Source: Aspidapion aeneum
Taxonomy: Eukaryota > Arthropoda > Insecta > Coleoptera > Brentidae
Direction of reading: 5' to 3'
Assembly (NCBI GenBank): GCA_963576565.1
Contig: CAUYVT010000112.1
Location: 1-64,000 of the forward strand
DNA: 64,000 bases
Part shown: in pieces, positions 17,003 to 25,956 of the stretch
Layout of the letters: every line of letters begins with the position of its first letter
Numbering within the stretch: position 1 is the first letter of the stretch
Notes under the pieces: model-generated
What the model saw: the letters and a program-made list of their open reading frames with translations, nothing else
Databases searched by the model: none
Told to the model about the DNA's origin: nothing
Position numbers and translations under genes: made by a program

Positions 17003-19176
17003 CCGACACAGGGTGGCACGAAGAAGCGATTGCCGCGGCCGCGGCGTACCAGGCACGGATGACGCTGACAGACGACGTAACACTTGACGTCGAAGGGGAG
17101 CCGGTCCGGCTCCGCATCGACCCGGCTGCACCTTTTACTGCAGTGGTTGGTACCCGCGCCCCGCTCGACGATGCGCCGCCAGTAAGCGCCCGCGTGCGCT
17201 TCGGTGCGCACAATGTCAGTGACGGCGTGGTCTTTGACTTCGGCGACTGGCCCGCGGTCGCGGCCGGTAAGCACACTGAGCGGCTCCGGTGCTTCACCGA
17301 GCGACTGTTGGCCAATCCTGATATTCCGGTCGGCGATGTGGACCTGCTGACCCCGGCCGAGGCCGACAGGATGGCAAACGAGTGGAACGCTACCGAGCAT
17401 GACGTACCGGCGCTTACGCTGCCGGAACTGGTCGAAGCCAATACCGCCAAGCACCCAGATCGGCTCGCGATCAAGCACCACTCCGTCCGGCTTACCTACG
17501 CCGAGCTGAATATGCGAGCCAACCGGATTGCCCGGCTGCTGCTCGACGGCGGAGCATCCCCCGGCGACGTCGTCGCGATGGTGCTGCCGCGCTCTATCGA
17601 CTACGTGGCCACTGCGTTGGCCGTCATCAAGACCGGCGCAGCGTACCTTCCCGTCGATACCAGCTACCCTGTCGAACGCATCACGCAGGTGCTGAGTGAT
17701 TCCGAGGCTGCGCAGGTTGTGACGAACGTGGAGCATGCCGAAGCAGTGCTCACCGGCGTGGACCGGCGGCTGGTACTCGACGAAGCGTCAACCGTAGCGT
17801 GGCTGGCCGACGCCGATCCGTCCGATCTCAGTGACGCCGATCGGCGGTCGCCGCTGACCCCGGAGACCCCTGCATACGTTCTCTACACATCAGGTTCGAC
17901 CGGTCGCCCCAAGGGTGTGGTGATCGCCCACCGCGCGATCACCAACCGACTGCACCACATGCAGCACCAGATTCCGCTGGGCCCGGACGATCGGCTACTG
18001 CAGAAAACACCGGCCGGATTCGACGTGACTGTGCGCGAGGTCTTTTGGCCGCTGATGGCCGGCGCTTCCATCGTAGTCGCCGACCCGGACGGGCACCGCG
18101 ACCCGACATATATCGTCGAGACAGTCGTGGCCGAGGCCATCACCATCACCCACTTCGTCCCGTCGGGGCTCAAGGTGTTTCTCGCCGAGCCGGGCGCTGC
18201 ACGCTGCACAAGCCTGCGTCGTGTCGTCTGCGGCGGCGAGGCCCTCCCCGCCGAACTGCAAGCGTGGTTCGCCTCGGTGTTGCCCGCCGACCTCTTCAAC
18301 GTCTACGGGCCCACCGAAGCAGCTGTAGACGTCACGTCGATGCTATGTCCTCGCGACCCCGAGCCGGGGCCGGTCCTCATCGGGCGTCCGGTGTGGAATA
18401 CGAAACTCTACGTCCTCGACGAGCGGCGGCAGCAGTTACCCGCCGGCGTGATCGGCGAGCTCTACCTCGCAGGAGTTCAGCTGGCCGAAGGCTACCTCGG
18501 GCGACCAGAGCTGACCGCCGAAAAATTCGTCGAAGACCCCTACGGTGGGCCCGGTGCCCGGATGTACCGCTCTGGCGACGCGGCCCGCTGGAGGGAGGAC
18601 GGCGTTATCGAGTTCTTTGGCCGTCTCGACCACCAGGTGAAGATTCGTGGATTTCGGGTCGAGCTGGAGGAGATCGAATCGGTGCTGCTGCGCGATGACC
18701 AGGTCGGCCAGGCCGTTTGCTTGCTTCGCGAGGACAACCCCGGCGACCAGCGACTCGTGGCTTATGTGGTGCCGGCGGCCGGGTCCGCACCGGACGTCGC
18801 CAAGTTGCGAGCCCAAGCCGCAGCAGCGCTACCGGACTATATGGTGCCGTCAGCGCTCGTCGTTCTTGACGCGCTGCCACTGACACCCAACGAGAAATTA
18901 GACCGTAACGCCCTACCGAAACCGCATATCAACGTGATTCCTGCGGGGCGAGCTCCCTCGACCCCGCAGGAGCGGCTCGTCGCTGGTTTGTTCACTGAGC
19001 TGCTGGAGGCACCCGGGATAGGCGTCGAACAGGACTTCTTCGCGTTGGGCGGAAATTCGTTGCTCGCTGCGCAGCTGATTAACGGTATACACGAGCATGG
19101 CGGCAACCGACTCAAGATCCGACAGGTGCTTGAGAACCCAACCGTTCGGGGTCTCGCCGCCTTACTAACCTCGTGA
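16999..19176 (+). CDS. Stand-alone NRPS adenylation-carrier (A-T) protein
   Basis: This is a 725-aa protein. Residues 1-~120 look like a C-domain/adenylation linker. The adenylation domain has YTSGSTGRPKG (near 294), NVYGPTE (near 434), YRSGD (near 522), IRGFRVE (near 549) and NEKLDRN (near 631, catalytic Lys kept). The carrier at ~650-720 has GGNSLL. My by-eye specificity code is DVRHVGVVDK. It starts like serine codes (DVxH) and ends like glutamine/lysine-type codes (GVVDK), and Arg at position 239 might fit an acidic or modified side chain, so I leave it unassigned. It probably primes the assembly line or charges the A-less C-T protein. It is the last gene of the operon. Confidence 0.92.
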   Translation: MTDTGWHEEAIAAAAAYQARMTLTDDVTLDVEGEPVRLRIDPAAPFTAVVGTRAPLDDAPPVSARVRFGAHNVSDGVVFDFGDWPAVAAGKHTERLRCFTERLLANPDIPVGDVDLLTPAEADRMANEWNATEHDVPALTLPELVEANTAKHPDRLAIKHHSVRLTYAELNMRANRIARLLLDGGASPGDVVAMVLPRSIDYVATALAVIKTGAAYLPVDTSYPVERITQVLSDSEAAQVVTNVEHAEAVLTGVDRRLVLDEASTVAWLADADPSDLSDADRRSPLTPETPAYVLYTSGSTGRPKGVVIAHRAITNRLHHMQHQIPLGPDDRLLQKTPAGFDVTVREVFWPLMAGASIVVADPDGHRDPTYIVETVVAEAITITHFVPSGLKVFLAEPGAARCTSLRRVVCGGEALPAELQAWFASVLPADLFNVYGPTEAAVDVTSMLCPRDPEPGPVLIGRPVWNTKLYVLDERRQQLPAGVIGELYLAGVQLAEGYLGRPELTAEKFVEDPYGGPGARMYRSGDAARWREDGVIEFFGRLDHQVKIRGFRVELEEIESVLLRDDQVGQAVCLLREDNPGDQRLVAYVVPAAGSAPDVAKLRAQAAAALPDYMVPSALVVLDALPLTPNEKLDRNALPKPHINVIPAGRAPSTPQERLVAGLFTELLEAPGIGVEQDFFALGGNSLLAAQLINGIHEHGGNRLKIRQVLENPTVRGLAALLTS

Positions 19177-19792
19177 GTTGCCCTTGAAATGGTAACGGTC
19201 AGCTACGGGACTCGGCGTTCGAGTTCGGAGGACGCAGGGATCATCTTCGCCGAGCGCCTGTTTTGCGTGTACAAGTCTGCCGATGACGACGACGAACACA
19301 CCTTCACGATGCCCTCAGGGCGTCATTGCGAGGTGTGTTCGTCGAAATCAATTCCATGGAGGCGCTGCGTAACTTGGAGTTAGTTGGCACAGCCGAGTTC
19401 ACAAGCTGAAGGTCATGTTGATAGATCCAAACAGCCGTTTCAGACCGCAGAATCAAGAGGGCCTCAGCCGGCAAACGCGAACGGCCACAGCGTGATTGAC
19501 AAAGTCGGTCTATTTTACCCGCCGCGGTCTTTTAGGATCGCGGGCGACAGACTACCTGCGAGATTCTTGCTGTCCGGCTTGGTCAACGAATGTCGTGATC
19601 GACGAAATTCCGGCCTACGACCCGAGTCTGTCCTCGTCGAACTTCGCGCGTTCAGGTGGCAGATGTGCAACGAGCGCACTTCCGGCGTCCGTTATGGCGG
19701 ATCGGAGTCGATGCACGAGGAGTCGGATTCGGCCCGGAGTTACATTTCTTGAGTTCGGCACGCCCACTCCCCCAGTTGCTCGACGCTAAGGC
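19177..19792. other. Intergenic region after the NRPS operon
   Basis: No recognisable gene is present. Open frames at 19384-19752 and 19496-19789 give proteins with no family features. The main feature is the long hairpin at 19290-19344. Confidence 0.55.
19290..19344. terminator. Two-tier hairpin downstream of NRPS operon
   Basis: A perfect 14-bp outer inverted repeat, CGACGAACACACCT (19290-19303) and AGGTGTGTTCGTCG (19331-19344), encloses a second stem GATGCCCT/AGGGCGTC (one G-T pair). No U tract follows. It lies 114 bp after the last NRPS stop, and actinobacterial terminators often lack a U tract. A site for a dimeric binding protein is the alternative. Confidence 0.5.
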
Positions 19793-20635
19793 TCACGGCT
19801 CTTCTTCGTGGTTCCGGAACCAGTGGTCGAGACTGATCATGTCGATGAGCCTGCGGGGTATGTCGAGTTCAACTGCTCGAGACAAGGCAGTTGCACGTTC
19901 GATCGATTCGGGGGGCGGAAGCCATTCTGTTTCGATCCGAGCCGCAGCCAAAATATCTCGGACGCGTCGGGGTGTCGGTTCGTTGAGGTGGCGGTTCGTT
20001 CCGCGTGCGAATTCCTGTTCGTACGTGAGTTTGAGTATTTCATGTGCGAGGTGATCGACATGGATTGTCGAGAGCAACGCAGAGCCTTCTTCGATGACCG
20101 CGCCGAGCTTGTCGATTGTGGAGGTCAACGTGGGCATGAACCACCGATCCCCAGGTCCGTACACGAGGTGGGGTCGAACGACGAGGCCGCCGGCATTGCG
20201 TACATGGTTTTCCCCGGAGACACGTGTTCGGCTTGTGGGTGATTGCGGATCAAGTGGTGCGCCGTTCTCCTGCAAGTCGCGAAATGGCCCAGTTCCATAA
20301 ACTGAGGCGGTACTGACGTACACCACGCGGTCGACGCCACAGGCGACTGCTGCATGAGTTACGTTTTGAATCCCCAAGTCGTTGACCTCGATGCACTTCT
20401 GTTCATCGTTTCCGATATGTGAGACGCAACAGATCACGATGGAGGCTCCCCGCATCGCTCCCTGTAACGTCGTCGGATGGCTGACATCGCCAACTACATA
20501 TCTCACGCCGCTAATTGCGTTATGTCCTGGATGGTGGCGGACGAAACCGGTCACGCGGTTACCCTTGAGTAATGCCAACTGTCTCGTTACTGCAGATCCG
20601 ATGAAACCTGTCGCTCCCAGTACGAGGACTTTCAT
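19793..20635 (-). CDS. SDR-family protein of the butyrolactone locus
   Basis: This is an extended SDR/NAD-dependent epimerase-like protein (~280 aa) with an N-terminal KVLVLGATGFIGSAV Rossmann motif and the strand VVYVSTASVYGTG. The usual catalytic YxxxK position reads RTRVSG, so Tyr and Lys are both missing and ordinary SDR catalysis is doubtful. The ATG at 20635 is preferred because it directly precedes the Rossmann strand; the frame could extend five codons upstream. It is divergent from the receptor gene. An SDR next to a receptor and an AfsA homologue is the layout known for gamma-butyrolactone loci in Streptomyces and Rhodococcus, which suggests a role in signal biosynthesis. Confidence 0.75.
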   Translation of the reverse strand: MKVLVLGATGFIGSAVTRQLALLKGNRVTGFVRHHPGHNAISGVRYVVGDVSHPTTLQGAMRGASIVICCVSHIGNDEQKCIEVNDLGIQNVTHAAVACGVDRVVYVSTASVYGTGPFRDLQENGAPLDPQSPTSRTRVSGENHVRNAGGLVVRPHLVYGPGDRWFMPTLTSTIDKLGAVIEEGSALLSTIHVDHLAHEILKLTYEQEFARGTNRHLNEPTPRRVRDILAAARIETEWLPPPESIERATALSRAVELDIPRRLIDMISLDHWFRNHEEEP

Positions 20636-20721
20636 GAGACCACGGCACACAGAAGTTCTTCGAACACGTTCCTGCGATGCCTCGATGTCGCAGGCGTCCG
20701 GACAGCAAGGTCAGGTTTTCG

Positions 20722-21357
20722 ATGCAAGAGCGCGCTGAACTCACTCGTCAGTCGGTTCTGCTCGGGGCAGCGAAGAGCTTCGAGAAGTTTGGTTACTCCG
20801 CAAGCCTGAGCACGATCTTGCAATACGGCGGCGTAACCAAGGGCGCGATGTACTTCCACTTTGCGTCCAAGGAAGAACTTGCGCACGCTGTCATCGCCGC
20901 TCAGCATGCTATGGCGATGGAGGGTACCAAGGTTGTCGCGTCGCGCAGCGACTCTGCCATCGAATCGCTTGTGCTGGTCTCGCAGGAGATGGCCCGCCAG
21001 CTCGTCACCGAGCCGATAACCCGAGGTGGCATGCGACTGACTATGGAAATCGGCAGTATCCAAGGGCCGATCGAGCAGCCGTATCGGGATTGGATCGAGT
21101 CGATTGAACAGATCGCCGTCGAGGCTTTGTCCGACGGAGACCTGGTGAAGGGCGTCGACACCGAGGCGCTTGCTCGCTTCATCGTTGGCTCGTTCACAGG
21201 AGTTCAGATACTTTCCGAAATGCTCACTGGTCGAGCCGATCTGTATCAGCGTTTGTCGCAGATGTGGGAGTTGGTTCTTCCAACAATCGTCCACAAGAGC
21301 AAACTGGCATACGTTATGCGTTTGGCCAGCCTTCCACCCAAGACTTGGAATGCGTAG
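20722..21357 (+). CDS. TetR-family gamma-butyrolactone receptor (ArpA/ScbR type)
   Basis: This is a DNA-binding repressor of ~211 aa that should release its operators when it binds a butyrolactone-like signal. The N-terminal HTH spans about residues 26-45 (ASLSTILQYGGVTKGAMYFHFASKEELAHAV), the characteristic ArpA-subfamily sequence. The C-terminal ligand domain ends with DLYQRLSQMWELVLPTIV. The ATG at 20722 is chosen because the family normally has ~10 residues before the first helix; an upstream ATG at 20677 would add an Arg-rich tail. Together with the AfsA homologue it forms a signalling pair, and its likely targets include the paired palindromes at 2406-2510. Confidence 0.85.
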   Translation: MQERAELTRQSVLLGAAKSFEKFGYSASLSTILQYGGVTKGAMYFHFASKEELAHAVIAAQHAMAMEGTKVVASRSDSAIESLVLVSQEMARQLVTEPITRGGMRLTMEIGSIQGPIEQPYRDWIESIEQIAVEALSDGDLVKGVDTEALARFIVGSFTGVQILSEMLTGRADLYQRLSQMWELVLPTIVHKSKLAYVMRLASLPPKTWNA

Positions 21358-21406
21358 CCCGGCAGTAGGCATTCGTGGCCGCAACGCGGTTGAGTGGCTG
21401 GCCATG

Positions 21407-22301
21407 TCAGCGTGGAGTACCCAAGGAGAATTCGAGTTCGGCTGATACGACATTGGATTGAGTGAATCGTGCGCAGTATCGATCGGCCAAACCATCGGAC
21501 ACGAGGGCGGCAATCGCCACCGTACAAGGAGCCTCCCATTCGGTGAAGGTGGGAAAGATGGTAGACAGCTTGGCTATCTGCGCGGCAGGTTGATTGATTC
21601 GGTAGCGCAAGGCCTGTCTCGCGGCCTCGAAGATGACCATGCCAGGGACGTGATCTACCGGGTGATCGAAGAGCGCGCGGTTGCGTGGATCAGGTGCGCA
21701 GTACAACTCTACACCGGAGTCGTGCGTCGCGAGCAACACATCTTGCTCCTCAGTTCGTCCAACACGACCAGCAGTCACAACAATGGTTCCCGCTGGTTTC
21801 GAGCGGAGGTGGGGGTTCTGTGTGTCACGTCCGTTTCGGAGCTTCCGGTAACCTGCAGGCGTGATTGCCCTCGCAACGGCGTTGGATCGGGCGAGCACTC
21901 TGCCTCCCTCGCGCAGGGTGCCGTTGACGTCTATCCACGCCATTACCCCGTCCCGGTCGCGAGTTGCATGAACAGATAGATCGAACACCAGTGGCAGCTG
22001 TACCGATGGTGCCACCGGTACAGCTGCAACAACTTCGAAATCGAAGCGTTCTATCAGAAATTTATACTGAAGCGGTACTTCGTACTTTGTGTGGCACAAC
22101 AGCATGACGGAACGCCTCGGCGATGGCGAGAGGGTCGTGGCTCTCCCCCACCGGATGGTACAAGCGATGGGCGGTTGGAAGTTGTACGGCCACCTCGTGA
22201 CGAGCGCCCAAACCCAACCGGTAGTCGGTGAGGAAGACTTCACTGACCGACCGTCGGTGTACCAACTGGCATGGAACGGTTGTGCTGTAACTCAACCCCA
22301 T
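21407..22301 (-). pseudogene. afsA: AfsA-type butyrolactone synthase homologue, frameshifted
   Basis: AfsA joins a beta-ketoacyl chain from acyl carrier protein to dihydroxyacetone phosphate, the first committed step of gamma-butyrolactone signals. Both hotdog repeats are present, but in different frames. The N-terminal half (SYSTTVP, VHRRSVSEVFLTDYRL, HDPLAIAEAFRHA) runs from the ATG at 22301, preceded by GGGAGG. The C-terminal half (MLLCHTKYEVPLQYKFL, FDHPVDHVPGMVIFEAARQA) ends at 21407. The frame changes near 22103-22115, just after AEAFRHA. As sequenced, the protein would stop shortly after the first repeat. A small deletion or a sequencing error could explain this; total span (~298 codons) is normal for the family. 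Confidence 0.8.
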
Positions 22302-23001
22302 CGAGCCTCCCAGAACCAACCGACCCGAATTCTTCTGAATCAGACTACGTCGATATGACGTTCTACGCGCCTTCGCGTACGTCGACGTTCGGGCGGTCAA
22401 CGAAGGTTGGAAGCCCTCCCCGATGGCGTTTGCCGATATTCCTTAGCCTCGATCCACCGATGAAAGTAGGCCGTGACCGGGTGTCGAACTGAAGAAAGTG
22501 CCCCTGAGCTGGAAAGATTTGAAGTCGCCAGCTTCCTCACCGGCCCGGACATCGACGACATCACCGACCCCACGAATTACCTCGGTGCATCGCCTCGAAT
22601 CGCCGATGCCGCCACACGCCGTGCTCGTGCGGCCAATCCAGGCACATCCGCTGCTCCCGAATCCCCGGTGCCGGATTGACAACTATCTCCTCGAGAGGTG
22701 GTGAGCCCACGACAAAGCTGGTTGGACCAACGAACCGATGTGTTCCTCGCCGAAGCCTCCGCGCACGGACTCCATCCACCGCGGATCACACTCGCGGTAT
22801 CGGGTCGCCCCAGACCACCTTGGGGGGAGTCGGATCATCCCAAACCACGTCAGCGGACCACGGCTTTCCTGCGCAGAGATGAAAAGCCGGAAGTGCTTTC
22901 AGGCGTCGACTAAACCGTGTGCCACCGTCTACGTACCCGGCGACCCCGGCTGTGGAAGCACACTCGACGGCGTCAGTCTTCCTGCTTCTGCCATGAACGG
23001 C
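22302..23001. other. Gene-poor region with a possible lyase 3' relic
   Basis: No intact gene is supported. The plus frame around 22500-22630 contains LTGPDIDDITDPTNYLGASPRIADAA, which resembles the C-terminal end of fumarase/aspartase-superfamily lyases such as 3-carboxymuconate cycloisomerase. If so, it is a relic of a few dozen codons. A second plus frame at 22698-22913 has no recognised family. Confidence 0.3.
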
Positions 23002-23241
23002 TCAGACACCATCCGAGGCAACCGGCAGGACGTCGAAATTCGAATCGCCGGTCACCGATAGATCGAACGCGTGCGAACCGTCGACCGGTGCAACGAGAAT
23101 CGTCCGCCCCGCATCCAAGGCCGTGATGATCCGCCCCCACTTCTCGGACTCGTAGCGGACCAGACCGAGGCGATAGTTTCCGAGATCACAGCCACCGGCG
23201 GTGACGACACGAGCCGGGTCGACAAGCGTGTTCGTAGCCAT
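23002..23241 (-). CDS. Small hypothetical protein
   Basis: I do not recognise this 79-aa soluble protein (starts MATNTLVDPARVVTAGGCDL; contains ALDAGRTILVAPVDGSHAFDLSV). Composition and codon usage look coding. The ATG at 23241 is preferred over an upstream in-frame ATG at 23262. It lies among other minus-strand hypotheticals typical of plasmid accessory DNA. Confidence 0.45.
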   Translation of the reverse strand: MATNTLVDPARVVTAGGCDLGNYRLGLVRYESEKWGRIITALDAGRTILVAPVDGSHAFDLSVTGDSNFDVLPVASDGV

Positions 23242-23357
23242 GATGACATGGTAATCGAACACGTAAAGCCCTAGTGCGCAACATCATCGACGCATCACAT
23301 ACCTGTCGAACGGTAGCGCAGTGCAGGTCGCGTCGCGTGTGCGATGACCCGAGGCAT

Positions 23358-23909
23358 CTACCGTCGAAACCCCCGTCGAGGGTCACGTGGCTCGTGTCCG
23401 TCCCTGGTTGTGAACCACGTTTCGCATGGGAAGACACGTAGGCCACGGGCCGCTGTCGCCGGGTGATAGAACACCTCCACGTCGCGGTCGCCCATCAGAA
23501 CGTCCGTGACGGCGTCCCAGTCGCTGTCGCGCGGATGGGACGCCAGGGCGGCGACATCGTCGCCGTACCCCTCGTCGGCCAGGGCTGCTGAGGCTTGGGC
23601 GATGACGATCATGAGCGCGAGCTGTTCGGCGATCGTGCGAGGATGGGGCAACTGCCCGGTGTCGAGGTCCTCGGCCAGGTCGTCGAAGGATCGGGCCATC
23701 TGACGTCGCCACAGAGCTGACTCGGTGAATGTGCATTCGGGAAGTCGGTTCAACAGACACCACCACCGGACCGTGTCGACGGGATCACCGCCGCGCTCCT
23801 CGAGGTCGTCGTACGCCATGTCGGCGCACACCCACGCGTGGATCCGCAACAACTCCCGCTGCCGATCGGTCAGCATAAAGCGCGGCACGAACTCGATGAC
23901 ATCGCCCAT
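23358..23909 (-). CDS. Hypothetical plasmid protein
   Basis: This is an unrecognised, acidic, helical protein of ~183 aa (MGDVIEFVPRFMLTDRQRELLRIHAWVCADMAYDDLEERG...). I chose the ATG at 23909 because the preceding in-frame codons (to 24017) overlap a GCATGC-rich repeat zone and read as low-complexity Cys/Met/His. It contains no catalytic motif I can name. The upstream repeat cluster at 23973-24022 is in position to control it. Confidence 0.55.
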   Translation of the reverse strand: MGDVIEFVPRFMLTDRQRELLRIHAWVCADMAYDDLEERGGDPVDTVRWWCLLNRLPECTFTESALWRRQMARSFDDLAEDLDTGQLPHPRTIAEQLALMIVIAQASAALADEGYGDDVAALASHPRDSDWDAVTDVLMGDRDVEVFYHPATAARGLRVFPCETWFTTRDGHEPRDPRRGFRR

Positions 23910-23972
23910 GGTCGTCCATGCTGCCCGTCCGACAGATGATCTGCGCACGGATCGACCACATCCGTCCGTCGA

Positions 23973-24022
23973 GGCATGCATGCACAAATACGCGCACATT
24001 TGCATGCATCCTTGCATGCAAG
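23973..24022. repeat. Cluster of GCATGC palindromes
   Basis: Three self-complementary GCATGC-containing elements lie within 50 bp: GGCATGCATGCAC (23973-23985), TTTGCATGCATCC (23999-24011) and TTGCATGCAAG (24012-24022). They precede the gene at 23909. The spacing suggests a multi-site operator. They recall, but are not identical to, the TATGCA/TGCATA sites near parA. Confidence 0.5.
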
Positions 24023-24063
24023 TGGGAATCCCCGCGGCCCGGCCAGGACTTTTCGGCGGTGAG

Positions 24064-24656
24064 CTACCAGGAGAGCCGTAAGCTCCTCAGATCATTCGAT
24101 TCGATGGTGTCGCCGTCCCAAACGCATCGATCGTCGGGAAGTTCGGCGTGTTCGGTCAGTTTCTCGAGGTGAAGCGACTGGCCGTGCTCGCGGCTGCTCA
24201 AGCTCGCGATGAGGCCGGTTCCATCGTCGATGACCATTGTCGTAGTGAGCCCAGTGGACGACGTCAGCTCGATCGACCAGGCAGGACAGCCAGCGTCGTC
24301 GATCGCCGTCGGACCCTTGGTGACGTGCTGAGCTGGTGCCCGGCGGGTTAGGAGCGATCGCGGGCCGAAGAGATCTCGCGGAGTGACAGCGCGCCGAGGC
24401 GGATCAGGCTGGTGGTGCGCTGGTAGACCATCTGTCCATCGATGCGGGCGACGGGGACCGTGTCGGTGGAGCTCGACGATGCGTAGACGATCTCGCCATT
24501 GCGTTCGACCCACCAGCGGTCACCGCGGCCGTAACGGAACTCGAAATGATCGTCGACGAAGCCAGTGTCGGTCTCACCGACAACGTGCAGCGAGCCTGAC
24601 ATGTTCAGGTCGGTCGCTGCGGCATTGCGCGCTGAGTTGTTGCCACGTCGGGACAT
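24064..24656 (-). pseudogene. Hypothetical plasmid gene, frameshifted
   Basis: Two minus-strand frames appear to be one broken gene of ~195 codons. The first runs from 24656 (MSGSLHVVGETDTGFVDDHF..., FRYGRGDRWWVERNGEIVYA, LIRLGALS) and stops at 24348. The second continues as PRDLFGPRSLLTRRAP, then PTAIDDAGCPAWSIELTS and REHGQSLHLEKLTEHAEL, to 24064. The switch is near 24385-24395, where LSLREISS in frame one corresponds to PRDLFG in frame two. The second half resembles a ligand-type beta fold, but I cannot name the family. Confidence 0.5.
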
Positions 24657-24905
24657 TCACCGTCTCAAATTTACACTTGGCCTCGTTCGCCTCGACCTGC
24701 CAGAGCATGGGCGCACCTTCCAGCCGGCTTACGTCGCGTCTCCCAAACGCTCACAATTACAGGCCCGCCCCGGAAAAAGCTTGGGGCGATCCGGCGCTGG
24801 GGCGCTTCCCCATGGGAAAGAAGCGCCGAGTTAAAGCCACAACTTCTTCCCGCTACCAACCTGGTCAGAGGGCAATGCGCTCCCGCCGGCAGACTTGCCA
24901 CACGG

Positions 24906-25421
24906 TTAGCTGCCGGTTCCTCGTAGCTCGAACTTCATGGAAGTTTCCTCGTCCAGCCCGAAGGCTTCGTATCGGACAGTAAGGGACAGGGTGCCGGATT
25001 TCAGGAAAGGACTGACGAAATATTCGGCACCGGCTTCGTTCTTACTTCGGAACGAATTCCCGCACGCCATCCAGAATGACGTCGGGTCTCTTGGCGCATT
25101 CTGGGGATTGCAATTCTCGTTATCCAATACGACCCCGTTGGGCAGTGTGAGCCGCACCGACGCGTGATGAAAAGCTGGAGGTTTGGATCGGCACCCTAGC
25201 GAAAAGCGACTCAAGAGCAAGTTGTGCGAGTCATCGGCAGTACATTTCAGGCGTAACAGAATCCCGTCGCGATAGACCGTGATGTCCTCCATTGAGAGCG
25301 TCAGTCCGCCGGTAGGATCGCCAATCCTATGGTGCCGCTCCGCGACGAGGAGTGGCGTTGCGTCCAGTCCAGGCGCGTTGCGCCATGACGCTTCATCGTG
25401 GCCGTGGCCCATGGGCGGCAC
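24906..25421 (-). CDS. Hypothetical protein
   Basis: This is an unrecognised 171-aa protein with beta-rich composition (LSMEDITVYRDGILLRLKCTADD, ASVRLTLPNGVVLDNENC, GTLSLTVRYEAFGLDEETSMKFEL). No signal peptide or membrane segment is visible from the ATG at 25421. The open frame can be read somewhat further upstream in another phase, so the N terminus is uncertain. It is isolated between a broken gene and a relic zone. The flanking region 25422-25688 contains nothing I recognise. Confidence 0.5.
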   Translation of the reverse strand: MPPMGHGHDEASWRNAPGLDATPLLVAERHHRIGDPTGGLTLSMEDITVYRDGILLRLKCTADDSHNLLLSRFSLGCRSKPPAFHHASVRLTLPNGVVLDNENCNPQNAPRDPTSFWMACGNSFRSKNEAGAEYFVSPFLKSGTLSLTVRYEAFGLDEETSMKFELRGTGS

Positions 25422-25688
25422 CGCCTCCGCGTCGACACCCGAGGGTTTGTCTCCTCCCGTCGACGTTGTTCACAGCCGCCTCCTCTTTGACACGGGTAAG
25501 CGTCCCTGAGCCGTCGTGCCGTAAGCGTACCCAGCCGCCTCCATCGAAGCCTGGCGCATGACTCTCTATCGGTCAGGAGGCTGAGGGGAAGGCACACCCA
25601 ACGATCACCAAAGCTGGTGAAGCGTCAGATATGTGCCGATGACGTTCCGTCAAAGATGTGTTGAACCTTTACACGTCAGCTCCGGCTC

Positions 25689-25860
25689 TCATCCTGTCGC
25701 CTGATTTATTCGCACCAGGTCTTCTACGACATTGGTCTGGTTGTTGTAGATCAGTCCACCATTAAGGAAGACCTGAAGGATCTGACCTAGACCAGCGAAC
25801 GCGGGAGGTACGCCGGTCTCGTCACCGAACGGGTACCCGAGAACTCCGTGCTCGTAGTCG
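25689..25860 (-). pseudogene. LGFP-repeat protein, 3' relic
   Basis: The minus frame ending at 25689 reads GVLGYPFGDETGVPPAFAG then LQVFLNGGLIYNN. This matches the LGFP repeat (LGYP-x-x-DE ... F-x-GG-x-IYW) found at the C terminus of cell-wall mycolyltransferases and hydrolases in mycolic-acid bacteria. Only about one repeat remains and nothing of the catalytic domain is seen upstream, so this is a 5'-truncated fragment. Confidence 0.45.
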
Positions 25861-25956
25861 CCACGCGCAGACCGTCCTCGACTGGCTCGGCGAACATCCC
25901 CGGCACGTGACGGCACAGACGCGGATCGCATCGCGCACTGTCGACGGCGACGGGCA

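Noticed and set aside
19384..19789. Two open plus-strand frames after the NRPS operon
   Set aside because: No ribosome sites or recognisable domains; the more protein-like one (containing TNVVIDEIPAYDPSL) could not be tied to any family.
21994..22027. 12-bp inverted repeat GCAGCTGTACCG / CGGTACAGCTGC considered as another receptor operator
   Set aside because: It lies in the second half of the AfsA coding sequence, far from a start, and does not share the AAACC/GGTTT arms.
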